From: Paenibacillus macerans | GTDB taxonomy: Bacteria > Bacillota > Bacilli > Paenibacillales > Paenibacillaceae | Assembly (NCBI RefSeq): GCF_900454495.1 | Contig: NZ_UGSI01000002.1 | Span: 1,089,001-1,153,000, forward strand | DNA: 64,000 nucleotides | Direction: 5' to 3' | Shown: positions 52,271 to 60,709 of the stretch, in pieces | How the letters are laid out: the number at the start of each line of letters is the position of its first letter | Numbering within the stretch: the first letter of the stretch is position 1 | Made by a program: the position numbers and the translations under genes | Notes under the pieces: model-generated | What the model was told of the DNA's origin: nothing | What the model saw: the letters and a program-made list of their open reading frames with translations, nothing else | Databases searched by the model: none

Positions 52271-52945
52271 TTGTCAACAAAATCAATTGCCGCCATGATC
52301 GACCACACCCTGCTGAAGGCGGAAGCGGGACAAGCGGCCATTCTCAAACTGGCCGAGGAGGCGAAGCAATACGGATTCGCTTCGGTTTGCGTCAATCCGG
52401 TATGGGTGGAAACGGCCGCGGAGGCGCTACAAGGCTCGCCGGTAAAGGTATGCACGGTCATCGGCTTTCCGCTCGGCGCGTCGGCGCCTGAAGTTAAGGC
52501 GTTCGAAGCGGCCCATGCGATCCGGCAGGGGGCCGGCGAGGTCGATATGGTCATCAATATCGGCGCTTTAAAAGACGGGAACGACGAGCTGGTCGCCCGC
52601 GATATCGCCGGCGTCGTGGAGGCCGCGAAAGGCAAGGCGCTGGTGAAAGTCATTATCGAAACGTGCCTGCTGACGGATGAGGAAATCGTGCGCGCCTGCC
52701 GGCTTTCCGTTTCGGCCGGGGCCGACTTCGTCAAGACGTCCACCGGATTTTCGACGGGCGGAGCCACGGTGGAGGCGGTGGCGCTCATGCGCCAAACGGT
52801 CGGACCGGACGTGGGCGTGAAAGCTTCCGGCGGCGTCCGCACGCTGGCTGACGCGGAGGCGATGATTCGGGCCGGTGCCACGCGCCTCGGAACGAGCGCG
52901 GGCGTGGCGATCGCCCAGGGTCAAAGCGGCGCAAGCGACTATTAA
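52271..52945 (+). CDS. deoC: Deoxyribose-phosphate aldolase
   Basis: A TTG start follows GGAGGAGTTCAT. The 224-residue TIM barrel has the catalytic set Asp92 (EVDMVIN), Schiff-base Lys155 (DFVKTSTGF) and Lys184 (VKASGGVRT). It splits 2-deoxyribose-5-phosphate into glyceraldehyde-3-phosphate and acetaldehyde in deoxynucleoside salvage. It follows the deformylase gene by 25 bp. Other deo genes are not adjacent. Confidence 0.95.
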   Translation: MSTKSIAAMIDHTLLKAEAGQAAILKLAEEAKQYGFASVCVNPVWVETAAEALQGSPVKVCTVIGFPLGASAPEVKAFEAAHAIRQGAGEVDMVINIGALKDGNDELVARDIAGVVEAAKGKALVKVIIETCLLTDEEIVRACRLSVSAGADFVKTSTGFSTGGATVEAVALMRQTVGPDVGVKASGGVRTLADAEAMIRAGATRLGTSAGVAIAQGQSGASDY

Positions 52946-53051
52946 GCATGCAGCTGTCCATAGGCGCCAGCGGCGATTAAGCCGGGCTGCCCGGCGGCGA
53001 AAGCGCGCGGGACAAACCCGCGTATCCCGAATAAAACATATCATGGAAAAC

Positions 53052-53095
53052 AGGGTGCCATTCCAAAGCGAACGCGGGAATCGGCACCCTTTTTT
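53052..53095 (+). terminator. Rho-independent terminator
   Basis: AGGGTGCCATTCC pairs with GGGAATCGGCACCCT, followed by six T. It ends the XRE-def-deoC unit. Confidence 0.85.
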
Positions 53096-53134
53096 GCGCC
53101 GGGGTCAGGAAATTTTTAACTTTGCCCTCCAAGG

Positions 53135-53163
53135 TTAAACTTTTTTGCGGCGGCATCCGTTAC
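53135..53163 (+). promoter_or_regulatory. Candidate ECF-sigma promoter of the dual-ABC operon
   Basis: TTAAAC, a 17-bp gap starting with TTTTTT, and CGTTAC resemble ECF promoters such as those of sigma-W (AAAC with a T-run, then CGT). The operon downstream itself encodes an ECF sigma factor, so autoregulation is plausible. The start would lie about 55 bp before the first gene. Confidence 0.4.
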
Positions 53164-53224
53164 AGGAACAGAAGGTCGCCCGCGCGGAGCGATCCAACCT
53201 AGCTCTGGCAGAAAGAGGAAGCTT

Positions 53225-54112
53225 ATGATTCAGATTGATCATTTATCCAAAAAATATATGCGAGGCGGCTGGGCGCTTGACGACGTCACGCTGACGCTGC
53301 AGGAAGGCATGGTCGGCCTGCTCGGGCCGAACGGAGCCGGGAAATCGTCGCTGCTGCGGATATTGGCCGCGCTGACGGCCCCCACTTCCGGCGGAGCGGC
53401 CTTGTTTGGCGTTCCGCTGACCCGGGCGGAGGAGATTCGCCGCATGATCGGATATTTGCCGCAGCAGTTTCAGGCTTATCCCGGGCTGACCGGGGCGGAA
53501 TTTCTCGATTTTGCCGGAGTCATGAAAGGGATCAAGGACAAAAAACGGAGGAAGGCGGAAATCGCTGCTTTGCTGGAACAGGTGAACCTGCAGAATCAAG
53601 CCGGAAAAAGAGTGCGGACCTACTCCGGCGGCATGAGGCGCCGCCTCGGCATCGCCCAGGCGCTGCTCGGTTCGCCGCGGGTGCTGATCGCCGACGAACC
53701 GACGGCCGGGCTCGACCCGGAAGAGCGCGTCCGCTTCCGCAATCTGCTGGCCCGGTTCAGCGTCGGAAGGATCGTGCTGCTGTCGACCCACATCGTCGCC
53801 GACATTGAAAGCAACTGCCGGCAAATCGCCGTCCTGAACAAAGGCCGGGTGCGCTTGTCCGGCGAGCTCGACGACCTGCAGGAGCGCGGGCGCGGCAAAG
53901 TATGGGAGGCACGCTTGTCCGAACGGGACTTCGCCCGGCTTGATCCGCTGTCCGTCGTTTGGGCCCGGCCGGCGGCGGACGGGCTGCGGTGCCGCATCGT
54001 CGGCGAGGCGCCTCCGGCTGCCGATGACGTAACGCCGGTTCAGCCGACGCTGGAAGACGGTTATTTGGCGCTGCTAAGGACGGGTCTCCCGGAAGGAGCG
54101 GCGGGACGATGA
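53225..54112 (+). CDS. ABC transporter ATPase (first of operon)
   Basis: The 295 residues contain Walker A GPNGAGKSS, Q-loop, signature TYSGGMRRRLG, Walker B VLIADEPTAGLD and the H-loop STHI. A C-terminal extension of about 70 residues follows. It resembles export-type ATPases of ABC-2 systems. It overlaps the permease gene by 4 bp. It energises the adjacent membrane protein in the cytoplasm. Confidence 0.92.
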   Translation: MIQIDHLSKKYMRGGWALDDVTLTLQEGMVGLLGPNGAGKSSLLRILAALTAPTSGGAALFGVPLTRAEEIRRMIGYLPQQFQAYPGLTGAEFLDFAGVMKGIKDKKRRKAEIAALLEQVNLQNQAGKRVRTYSGGMRRRLGIAQALLGSPRVLIADEPTAGLDPEERVRFRNLLARFSVGRIVLLSTHIVADIESNCRQIAVLNKGRVRLSGELDDLQERGRGKVWEARLSERDFARLDPLSVVWARPAADGLRCRIVGEAPPAADDVTPVQPTLEDGYLALLRTGLPEGAAGR

Positions 54113-56310
54113 GCAGATGGCGGCGATTGTTGATGTTTGAACTGCGAATGATTTTTCGCAATCCGTGGTTTTTGGCCATGCCGGCGCTGTTCGTTTTGCT
54201 GCTGGTCTGGTTCGTCGGGCGGGTCGCGGTGCGGGAGGCTGATTTTTACCAGGAAGCCTATACGTATATGGCGCTTTTTCACACGATGACGTTAGGCCTC
54301 GTCATGCTGCTCGGCGTGCTCACGGTCCGCCGGGATATCCGGCGCCCTTCCTATGAATGGAGTGCGGCATTGCCGGTGCCGTATGCGGCCAAAATTTCCG
54401 CGAAGTATGCCGCCGGCTTGCTCTATTTTTCGCTATTTACTTTACTGGCTGGGGCGGTTTACGCCTGGGCGTCCGCGCAAGTCGGCGCTGCTTCCGGGGT
54501 GACGCTGGAATTTACGGGCTATTTCGCCGCCAGCTACGAAGTGTCTTATATCGTCACACTGGCGCTGGCGATGCTGCTGGCGATTTGCATTCCGAATCGG
54601 GCCTGTTACCTGATTGCGTTTTGCGCCTGGATGTTCGGCACCTTTTTTATGGATATATTCCTGCTGGACCGGAATCACTGGTACGTGCTGCGCGCCTTTC
54701 ATCTCAGTCAATTGGCGATGAACGGCGATTTGGGAATCGATACATGGGGCATGCGTTTGATCGCCGATGAGCAGGCCGCCTCCCGCCGCTTTGTGCTGGC
54801 TTTCGCGCTGCTGCTGTTAACGTCCGGAACGGTGATCCTCGACCGGCTGCGGCCGGCGGGGCGCCGGGCGTATTCCTGGATTGCGGCCGGTGTTGCGCTG
54901 CTGCTGGCGGCGGGCGCGTTCATTCCCTACGGATCGATCTGGCGGGAACGGTATGCCGAGTACGAGGCGAAGCAGCTCGACCCGAGCATCCCCACGGTTA
55001 ACGAATTTCTGATCGCCCAAGCTTCCTCCGCTTCCCGGAGCGCCGGGTTTTTTGCAATTACCGGTTATGACATTGACCTAAAAAGAACTCCGGACGACCG
55101 TCTTCATTTCAATGTCCGGCTGCAAATCCCCGCGAAACGGCTGCATGGAAGCCCGGAGCTAACCTTTACCTTAAACCGGACTTTCCGCGTTGAGGACGTC
55201 CGGGTGGCCGGGGCTGCCGCAGCGTTTGTGCAGCAAGGGGAGCGGTTGACCGTTAAGCCTGCGGAACCCGCAACCGGGGAACTTCTTCGAGTGGAGATGA
55301 AATACAGCGGGGCGGTGATGGACTATATGCCCCGGAATCAGGCCCAGGAAGCTTACAACGCTTTTGTCCGGGGAAAAAACGTTGATTTGCCGTGGTACAT
55401 GGCCTGGTATCCGCTGCCCGGCGACCGTCCGGTGTACCTGAAGAAGGGCGAGGCATCTACGCTGCGGCTGGCGGAAGAATTCAGGCTGATGAAAGAATCC
55501 GGGGAACACGGATTTTCGCCGATTCATGTCCGCCTGAACGTTTCCGGTTTTGAAACTCCGCTGTTTTCCAACCTGACGGAATCCGTGCGCCGCCGGGACG
55601 GGCAAACGTTTGAAAGCGACGTTTTGACCGGCGTTCGCCTAGTCGGCGGAGAATTTGTCGAGCTGGAGCATCCCGGGCTGCCGGTGCGGCTGGTCACGAC
55701 TCCTTATGCCGTTCGCAGAGTGGAGAAGATGTTCGCAGAGTGTAACGAGATGTACCGATATTTTACTTCCTGGCTCCCCGATTTTCGGTCCAAGCTGGAA
55801 CAAGTATTGGTGCTGCCCATGTACATTCCCAATAACCTTACGAACTTGGAAGAACGGACCCTGCTGATGAACTGGTTGAGCAGGGACCGGGAAGAAGATT
55901 CCGGAACGGATGCCGAAACTTTGATGTATCGGATGCTCCTGGGAACGGATGACGGCAAATTCGAAATTACGGATTCGTACACGGATGTGCGTCCGCAGAT
56001 TCGCGCCTTGATATGGTATGTGTATTGCCGTGAACAGACGGATTATACGGAAGAGGATATGGAGAAAGGACCCCAGAGCAAAATCCTGTCCGATCTTTTT
56101 CAGAATAACGTGGGACTGCGGATGGTACGGGAGGTGGAAACCGCCCTGGATGAAGACAAATCCAAACAGGTCAAGGAAATGCTGAACTATTTCTACAGCC
56201 GGGGGTTGGAAATCCCGGACACGCAATTCAACGCGGACAAGGGCAGTATTACTTATAGGGAATGGCTGCGGGAATGGAAGAAGGCGATGCGGATGAAGGG
56301 GGAGGGATGA
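54109..56310 (+). CDS. ABC-2 permease fused to an M1-peptidase-like domain lacking HEXXH
   Basis: The 733 residues have about seven membrane segments in the first 270 (for example WFLAMPALFVLLLVWFVG, TMTLGLVMLLGVLTV, YIVTLALAMLLAICI). From about 290 a large domain outside the membrane follows, with blocks like LHFNVRLQIPAKRL, GELLRVEMKYSGAVMDYM and LPWYMAWYPLPGDRP. The layout recalls known ABC permease/M1 aminopeptidase fusions. The zinc motif position reads IPNNLTNLEERTLLMNWL instead of HEXXH, so catalysis is unlikely. A binding or sensing role for the outer domain is possible. Confidence 0.7.
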   Translation: MSRWRRLLMFELRMIFRNPWFLAMPALFVLLLVWFVGRVAVREADFYQEAYTYMALFHTMTLGLVMLLGVLTVRRDIRRPSYEWSAALPVPYAAKISAKYAAGLLYFSLFTLLAGAVYAWASAQVGAASGVTLEFTGYFAASYEVSYIVTLALAMLLAICIPNRACYLIAFCAWMFGTFFMDIFLLDRNHWYVLRAFHLSQLAMNGDLGIDTWGMRLIADEQAASRRFVLAFALLLLTSGTVILDRLRPAGRRAYSWIAAGVALLLAAGAFIPYGSIWRERYAEYEAKQLDPSIPTVNEFLIAQASSASRSAGFFAITGYDIDLKRTPDDRLHFNVRLQIPAKRLHGSPELTFTLNRTFRVEDVRVAGAAAAFVQQGERLTVKPAEPATGELLRVEMKYSGAVMDYMPRNQAQEAYNAFVRGKNVDLPWYMAWYPLPGDRPVYLKKGEASTLRLAEEFRLMKESGEHGFSPIHVRLNVSGFETPLFSNLTESVRRRDGQTFESDVLTGVRLVGGEFVELEHPGLPVRLVTTPYAVRRVEKMFAECNEMYRYFTSWLPDFRSKLEQVLVLPMYIPNNLTNLEERTLLMNWLSRDREEDSGTDAETLMYRMLLGTDDGKFEITDSYTDVRPQIRALIWYVYCREQTDYTEEDMEKGPQSKILSDLFQNNVGLRMVREVETALDEDKSKQVKEMLNYFYSRGLEIPDTQFNADKGSITYREWLREWKKAMRMKGEG

Positions 56311-56311
56311 C

Positions 56312-56932
56312 ATGATTTCGGACCAGCTGCTGGTAGAGCGGATGGCGGCGGGGGACCGGGAAGCGTTCGAGCTGTTGGTCACGAGGTACCACGGACCGCT
56401 GCTCAGTTACGTAACCAACCGGCTCAAGGACCGAAGCAAGGCGGAGGACATCGTCCAGGAGACCTTTATCCGGCTGATCCGCCACCTGAAAAGGCACGGC
56501 GGGATGGAACATCTCCGCCCCTGGCTGTATACGGTGGCGCTGAATTTGTGCCGGGATTACTGGCGGAGCGCCTCCTACCGTTCAGAGCATGGCGGTGCGG
56601 ACGAACTGCCGGACGATGTGGACCCTTCGCCGCAGGCGGAGGAATTGATCGAACGGCAAGAGACGGCGCAGCAGCTTGCCGAATCTTTGGCCCTGCTGCC
56701 GCAGGTGCAGCAGGAGGTTGTGCGCATGCGCTTTTTCCACGAACTGAAGCTGCAAGAAATTGCCGAAATGCTGGAAATGCCGCTGAGTTCGGTGAAATCG
56801 AACCTTTACAGCGCATTGCGGAAGCTGAAACGCGCACTATGCGGGCCAAAGGGCGCTTCCTCCGCCGGGTCCGGCGAGCGAATGGATACATTTACGGAAA
56901 GCGAGGTGCCGATTCATGGAACACTCCATTGA
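56312..56932 (+). CDS. ECF-type RNA polymerase sigma factor
   Basis: The ATG is 2 bp after the permease stop, with GGGGGAGGGATGAC upstream. The 206 residues have the sigma-2 region (LLVTRYHGPLLSYVTNRLKD, KAEDIVQETFIRLIRHLKR) and sigma-4 region (LPQVQQEVVRMRFFHELKL, EIAEMLEMPLSSVKSNLYSA). It would direct polymerase to a small regulon, probably including this operon. It overlaps the downstream membrane protein gene by 17 bp, the usual place of an anti-sigma factor. Confidence 0.92.
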   Translation: MISDQLLVERMAAGDREAFELLVTRYHGPLLSYVTNRLKDRSKAEDIVQETFIRLIRHLKRHGGMEHLRPWLYTVALNLCRDYWRSASYRSEHGGADELPDDVDPSPQAEELIERQETAQQLAESLALLPQVQQEVVRMRFFHELKLQEIAEMLEMPLSSVKSNLYSALRKLKRALCGPKGASSAGSGERMDTFTESEVPIHGTLH

Positions 56933-57779
56933 TAAAGAACTGAAACGCTTGGAGCAGGAGCTGCGCGAACCGCTGCGGCAGGCTATGCAGAATGCTCCGG
57001 CACCGTCGGAAACGGCGGCGCTGATCGCGGCCCTGCAGCCGGAATTTGCCGAGCTTCAGGCGCAAAACGCCGCAAAAACGCTCGACTTCAACCCGCACGT
57101 CGAAGCGCCTTCGCTGCGCAGATTGCTGCTTAGCCAATTCCGTCTCAACCGCAAAGCGCTCGTTTTGGCCGGCGCGGCCGTATTTTTGATGCTGATTTTG
57201 CTGGTTGATCCAAACCGCCCGTTCTCCAATTATTTACTGGGCGATCGTATGCCAAGTTTATTCCCGATGATTACGCCCTTGATGCTAATCGCTTCTATGC
57301 TGTACAGCTACCGCTCCTGGGACCCGGGCATGCGTGCGGTCGAGAGCATTACGCCTTATCCTCCCGCTCTAGTCGTCTACAGCCGGATGCTTATGGTGAT
57401 CGCTCTTGTGATCGGCTGGGCGCTGATCAGTTCCGTCGTTGTGGGCATTCGCGTGGAGGCGGCGGGCGAGGCAGGGATGCCCTTTGTGCCGTTTTTGCTG
57501 CAATGGCTGGGCATTTCGCTGCTGACCGGCGGGACAGCGATGTACGCATTGTTCCGTTACGGCATGAAACTGGCGCTGTTTTTCGCTTTTGCGGTTTACG
57601 TGCTTTGGTTTATGCTGGAAATCCAGGCCCAGGCGGGAGGATGGGCCGCCGGTACGCGGACGGCGCTCGACGCGCTGCTGCTGCTCATCGGGGCGCTGCT
57701 GCTGTTCCGCTCGTATTACCGCAGCCGAAGTCTGAAAATAGGTGGAGTGAGGACGGAGAATACGCATGATTACCGTTGA
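56916..57779 (+). CDS. Six-TM membrane protein (ABC-2 permease and/or anti-sigma factor)
   Basis: The 287 residues begin with a charged cytoplasmic region of about 75 residues (DKELKRLEQELREPL), then six hydrophobic helices (ALVLAGAAVFLMLILLV, FPMITPLMLIASMLYSY, MLMVIALVIGWALISSVVV and others). No zinc-binding anti-sigma motif (HxxxCxxC) is present. The overlap with the sigma gene before it and the ATPase gene after it (14 bp) suggests a double role: permease of the second ABC pair whose N-terminal tail could hold the sigma factor. Speculative. Confidence 0.65.
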   Translation: MEHSIDKELKRLEQELREPLRQAMQNAPAPSETAALIAALQPEFAELQAQNAAKTLDFNPHVEAPSLRRLLLSQFRLNRKALVLAGAAVFLMLILLVDPNRPFSNYLLGDRMPSLFPMITPLMLIASMLYSYRSWDPGMRAVESITPYPPALVVYSRMLMVIALVIGWALISSVVVGIRVEAAGEAGMPFVPFLLQWLGISLLTGGTAMYALFRYGMKLALFFAFAVYVLWFMLEIQAQAGGWAAGTRTALDALLLLIGALLLFRSYYRSRSLKIGGVRTENTHDYR

Positions 57780-58614
57780 AAATATCGATGAGCCGTTGGA
57801 CGGCTTCTCCCTGCATATCGATGCCTTGCGGCTGTATCCGGGCCTAACGCTGCTGGTCGGCGCCAACGGGGCGGGCAAAACGACGCTGCTTGAGCTGCTG
57901 GCGACCGTCAGGATGCCGCGCAGGGGGAGGATCCTGTACTGGCAGCGCTCCGTGCTTGACGATTTGCCGCTGGTGCGCAGTCAAATCGGTTATGTACCCG
58001 CGGAAATCGAATTGTACGAAGAAATGACGCCGTACAAGCTGCTGGCTTATTTGTCCGAACTTAAGGGCTTAACCGGCCCGGATCGGGCGAAGGAACTGCT
58101 GGGCGATTTTAATCTGGAATTCTGCCGGAACACCAAGATCAAACGGTTGTCGCTCGGTGTTCAGCGGCGGATTGCCCTTGCCCAATCCCTCTTGGGGGCC
58201 CCGAATTTCCTGTTTCTTGATGAGCCGTTAAACGCGATGGATTCCGCGGAGCGCAAGCTGGCGATCAACTATTTGAACCGGTACGCCGAAGGGCGGACCG
58301 TCATTGCGGCGGTGCATGAGATGAACGAATGGGCGGCCATGGCCGATTACGTGCTTTGGCTCGATCGGGGGGAAGTTCATTTTTACGACAGGAAATCGCT
58401 ATGGACGGAAGACTTGCCTTGCCCGATTTGGGAAGGAGTCATTCCCCGTGAACGGTTAGGCGAGCTGCCGCCCGAGCGCCTGATCGAGATTCGGGAGGTC
58501 CGGGAGGGGGTATACGTTAAAATGGCGGCGAAATCTCCCCCGTTTCCCGGGCTCGCCGAAGGGGAACCGCTGCTGGAAGATGCCTATTTCGTACGGAAAT
58601 TCAAGGGGAAGTAA
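57766..58614 (+). CDS. ABC transporter ATPase (second of operon)
   Basis: The 282 residues contain Walker A GANGAGKTT, signature LSLGVQRRIA, Walker B FLFLDEPLNAMD and an H-loop (AAVHEMNEW, His shifted by local sequence). It forms a pair with the upstream six-TM protein by position and overlap. It is the last gene of the operon; no clear terminator follows before metY. Confidence 0.9.
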   Translation: MITVENIDEPLDGFSLHIDALRLYPGLTLLVGANGAGKTTLLELLATVRMPRRGRILYWQRSVLDDLPLVRSQIGYVPAEIELYEEMTPYKLLAYLSELKGLTGPDRAKELLGDFNLEFCRNTKIKRLSLGVQRRIALAQSLLGAPNFLFLDEPLNAMDSAERKLAINYLNRYAEGRTVIAAVHEMNEWAAMADYVLWLDRGEVHFYDRKSLWTEDLPCPIWEGVIPRERLGELPPERLIEIREVREGVYVKMAAKSPPFPGLAEGEPLLEDAYFVRKFKGK

Positions 58615-58738
58615 ATAAAATATATAATTCACATAAAAATTATCGGACTTCCTATTTTCAAACGGCTTGAGATGTGAGAGAATATGAAAAAACATCGTCA
58701 TCCCATCACTTTCGAGCGATTTGAAGGAGGAATTATCC

Positions 58739-60031
58739 ATGTCTGAAGAGCGTCAATACGCCCCCGAAACCCTGGCGATCCATGCCGGGCAGGAAATCGA
58801 TCCGACTACGTATTCCCGGGCGGTCCCGTTGTACCAAACGACTTCCTACGGCTTCCGCGACACCGAGCACGCCGCCAATTTGTTCGGCCTGAAGGAATTC
58901 GGCAACATCTACACCCGCATTATGAACCCGACGACCGATGTGTTCGAGAAACGGCTGGCGGCGCTCGAGGGAGGCGTCGGCGCACTGGCAACGGCATCCG
59001 GCCAGGCGGCGATCACGTTCTCCATTTTGAATATCGCCGGGGCCGGGGATGAGATCGTGTCATCGTCCACGCTGTACGGCGGCACCTACAATTTGTTTTC
59101 AACGACGCTGCCGAAGCTTGGCATCAAGGTCAAATTCGTCGATTCCGCAAATCCCGACAACTTCCGCGCGGCCATCACGGACAAGACGAAAGCGCTTTAT
59201 GCCGAAACGCTCGGCAACCCGAAGGGCGACGTGCTCGATATCGAGGCGGTGGCCGCGATCGCCCATGAGCACGGAATTCCGCTGATCGTCGACAATACGT
59301 TCCCGAGCCCGTACCTGCTGCGCCCGATCGATTTCGGCGCGGACATCGTCGTGCATTCGGCCACGAAGTTCATCGGCGGGCACGGCACGTCCATCGGCGG
59401 GATCATCGTCGACAGCGGCAAATTCGACTGGTCGGCGAGCGGGAAGTTCCCCGGCCTGACGGAGCCGGATCCGAGCTACCATGGCGTTGTCTATACGGAC
59501 GCCGTCGGACCGCTGGCGTACATCATCAAGGCGCGCGTCCAATTGCAGCGCGACCTCGGCGCTCCGCTGTCGCCGTTTAACGCCTGGCTGCTGCTGCAGG
59601 GGCTGGAGACGCTGCATCTGCGCATCGAACGCCACAGCCAAAACGCGCTGAAGGTGGCGCAGTACTTGGAAGCCCACGACAAAGTGGAGTGGGTCAGCTA
59701 CGCCGGGCTGCCGAGCCACGAATCCTACAAGCTGGCGCAAAAATATTTGCCGAAAGGGCAGGGCGCGATCCTTACCTTCGGCATTAAGGGCGGCGTAGAA
59801 GCCGGGCGCAAGCTGATCGAAAACGTGAAGCTGTTCTCGCACCTGGCCAATGTCGGGGATTCGAAGTCGCTCATTATCCATCCGACGAGCACGACGCACC
59901 AGCAGCTGACGGAAGAGGAGCAATTGGCGGCCGGCGTCAATCCGGAACTGGTCCGCCTGTCCGTCGGCACCGAGTCGATCGACGACATCCTGTACGACCT
60001 GGAGCAGGCGATCGCCGCCAGCCAGGCATAA
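58739..60031 (+). CDS. metY: O-acetylhomoserine sulfhydrylase (MetY type)
   Basis: ATG 58739 follows GAAGGAGGAATTATCC. The 430-residue PLP enzyme has Asp185 (IVDNTFPSPYL) and PLP lysine Lys210 (HSATKFIGGHGTSIGG). Its start (PETLAIHAGQEIDPTTYSRAVPLYQTTSY) and the insertion TEPDPSYHGVVY are typical of O-acetylhomoserine aminocarboxypropyltransferases rather than cystathionine synthases. It makes homocysteine from O-acetylhomoserine and sulfide. No S-box riboswitch or T-box could be seen in the 124-bp leader. Confidence 0.93.
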   Translation: MSEERQYAPETLAIHAGQEIDPTTYSRAVPLYQTTSYGFRDTEHAANLFGLKEFGNIYTRIMNPTTDVFEKRLAALEGGVGALATASGQAAITFSILNIAGAGDEIVSSSTLYGGTYNLFSTTLPKLGIKVKFVDSANPDNFRAAITDKTKALYAETLGNPKGDVLDIEAVAAIAHEHGIPLIVDNTFPSPYLLRPIDFGADIVVHSATKFIGGHGTSIGGIIVDSGKFDWSASGKFPGLTEPDPSYHGVVYTDAVGPLAYIIKARVQLQRDLGAPLSPFNAWLLLQGLETLHLRIERHSQNALKVAQYLEAHDKVEWVSYAGLPSHESYKLAQKYLPKGQGAILTFGIKGGVEAGRKLIENVKLFSHLANVGDSKSLIIHPTSTTHQQLTEEEQLAAGVNPELVRLSVGTESIDDILYDLEQAIAASQA

Positions 60032-60054
60032 TTCAACGTATTATCATTAAGCGA

Positions 60055-60109
60055 AAAGCCGCTGTTTCGGTGTCGGGATCACATCATCCGGCCGGACAGC
60101 GGTTTTTTG
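60055..60109 (+). terminator. Rho-independent terminator
   Basis: AAAGCCGCTGT pairs with ACAGCGGTTTTTT across a loop containing an inner CCGG pair. It ends metY. Confidence 0.8.
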
Positions 60110-60180
60110 TGATCATAGAAGTGGTGGCTGGGGCCAGCTAAATGGAACGGCCAGGTCAAGATAAAGATAGCGCCTCGCTT

Positions 60181-60440
60181 CAAAAGCGCCCCCCTGCAAA
60201 AGCGTTTCCCTACAAAAGCGTTCCCCTGCAAAATAGCGGCACTTTATGTACTTATTATCCGGAACCTAACATGTTTATCACCATTAGCAGCATTTCATGT
60301 ACTTATTTTCCTACGAACAGTCCGGAACGCGGGTATTTCCTCAAGCCGAGGGAAAATAGCGACCTAGATTGACTCTATTTCTCTCAAATGGATGGATATC
60401 GCCGAAATAAAGACATTTTTTGTTCTTATTTTTTCGCCGG
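60181..60440. repeat. 16-bp tandem units and AATAGCGG-type repeats
   Basis: CAAAAGCGCCCCCCTG, CAAAAGCGTTTCCCTA and CAAAAGCGTTCCCCTG follow each other exactly at 16-bp period (60181-60228). CAAAATAGCGGCACTTTATG comes next. TGTACTTATTATCC (60247) and TGTACTTATTTTCC (60298) repeat within the stretch and match the sequences flanking the IS at 6.7 and 8.26 kb. Non-coding. Confidence 0.55.
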
Positions 60441-60709
60441 ATTTTCTCAAGCAGCCTGGCTCCAGCAGGATGTTGCGGTTCGGTACAACACAAAAAAGTA
60501 CCGCCGACTTATCGGCGGACTCCCGTTTTGAGGTTCGGCGGCGTTCTGCTCGCCTGGAGCCCCAGGTGCAAGCACCATCATGCTGAAAGGCTGCACAGGT
60601 TAGGATGAAGATGAAACTATTGGCAGAGCGGCCGCGTTTAAGATTTAGACAGCGCAGAGATAACGAATCCTTAGGGTTGTTTATATACGTTTTTGAGGAG
60701 GTTGATTTT

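Noticed and set aside
58615..58738. S-box or T-box riboswitch before metY
   Set aside because: The 124-bp leader lacks the conserved cores of either class and has no terminator hairpin.
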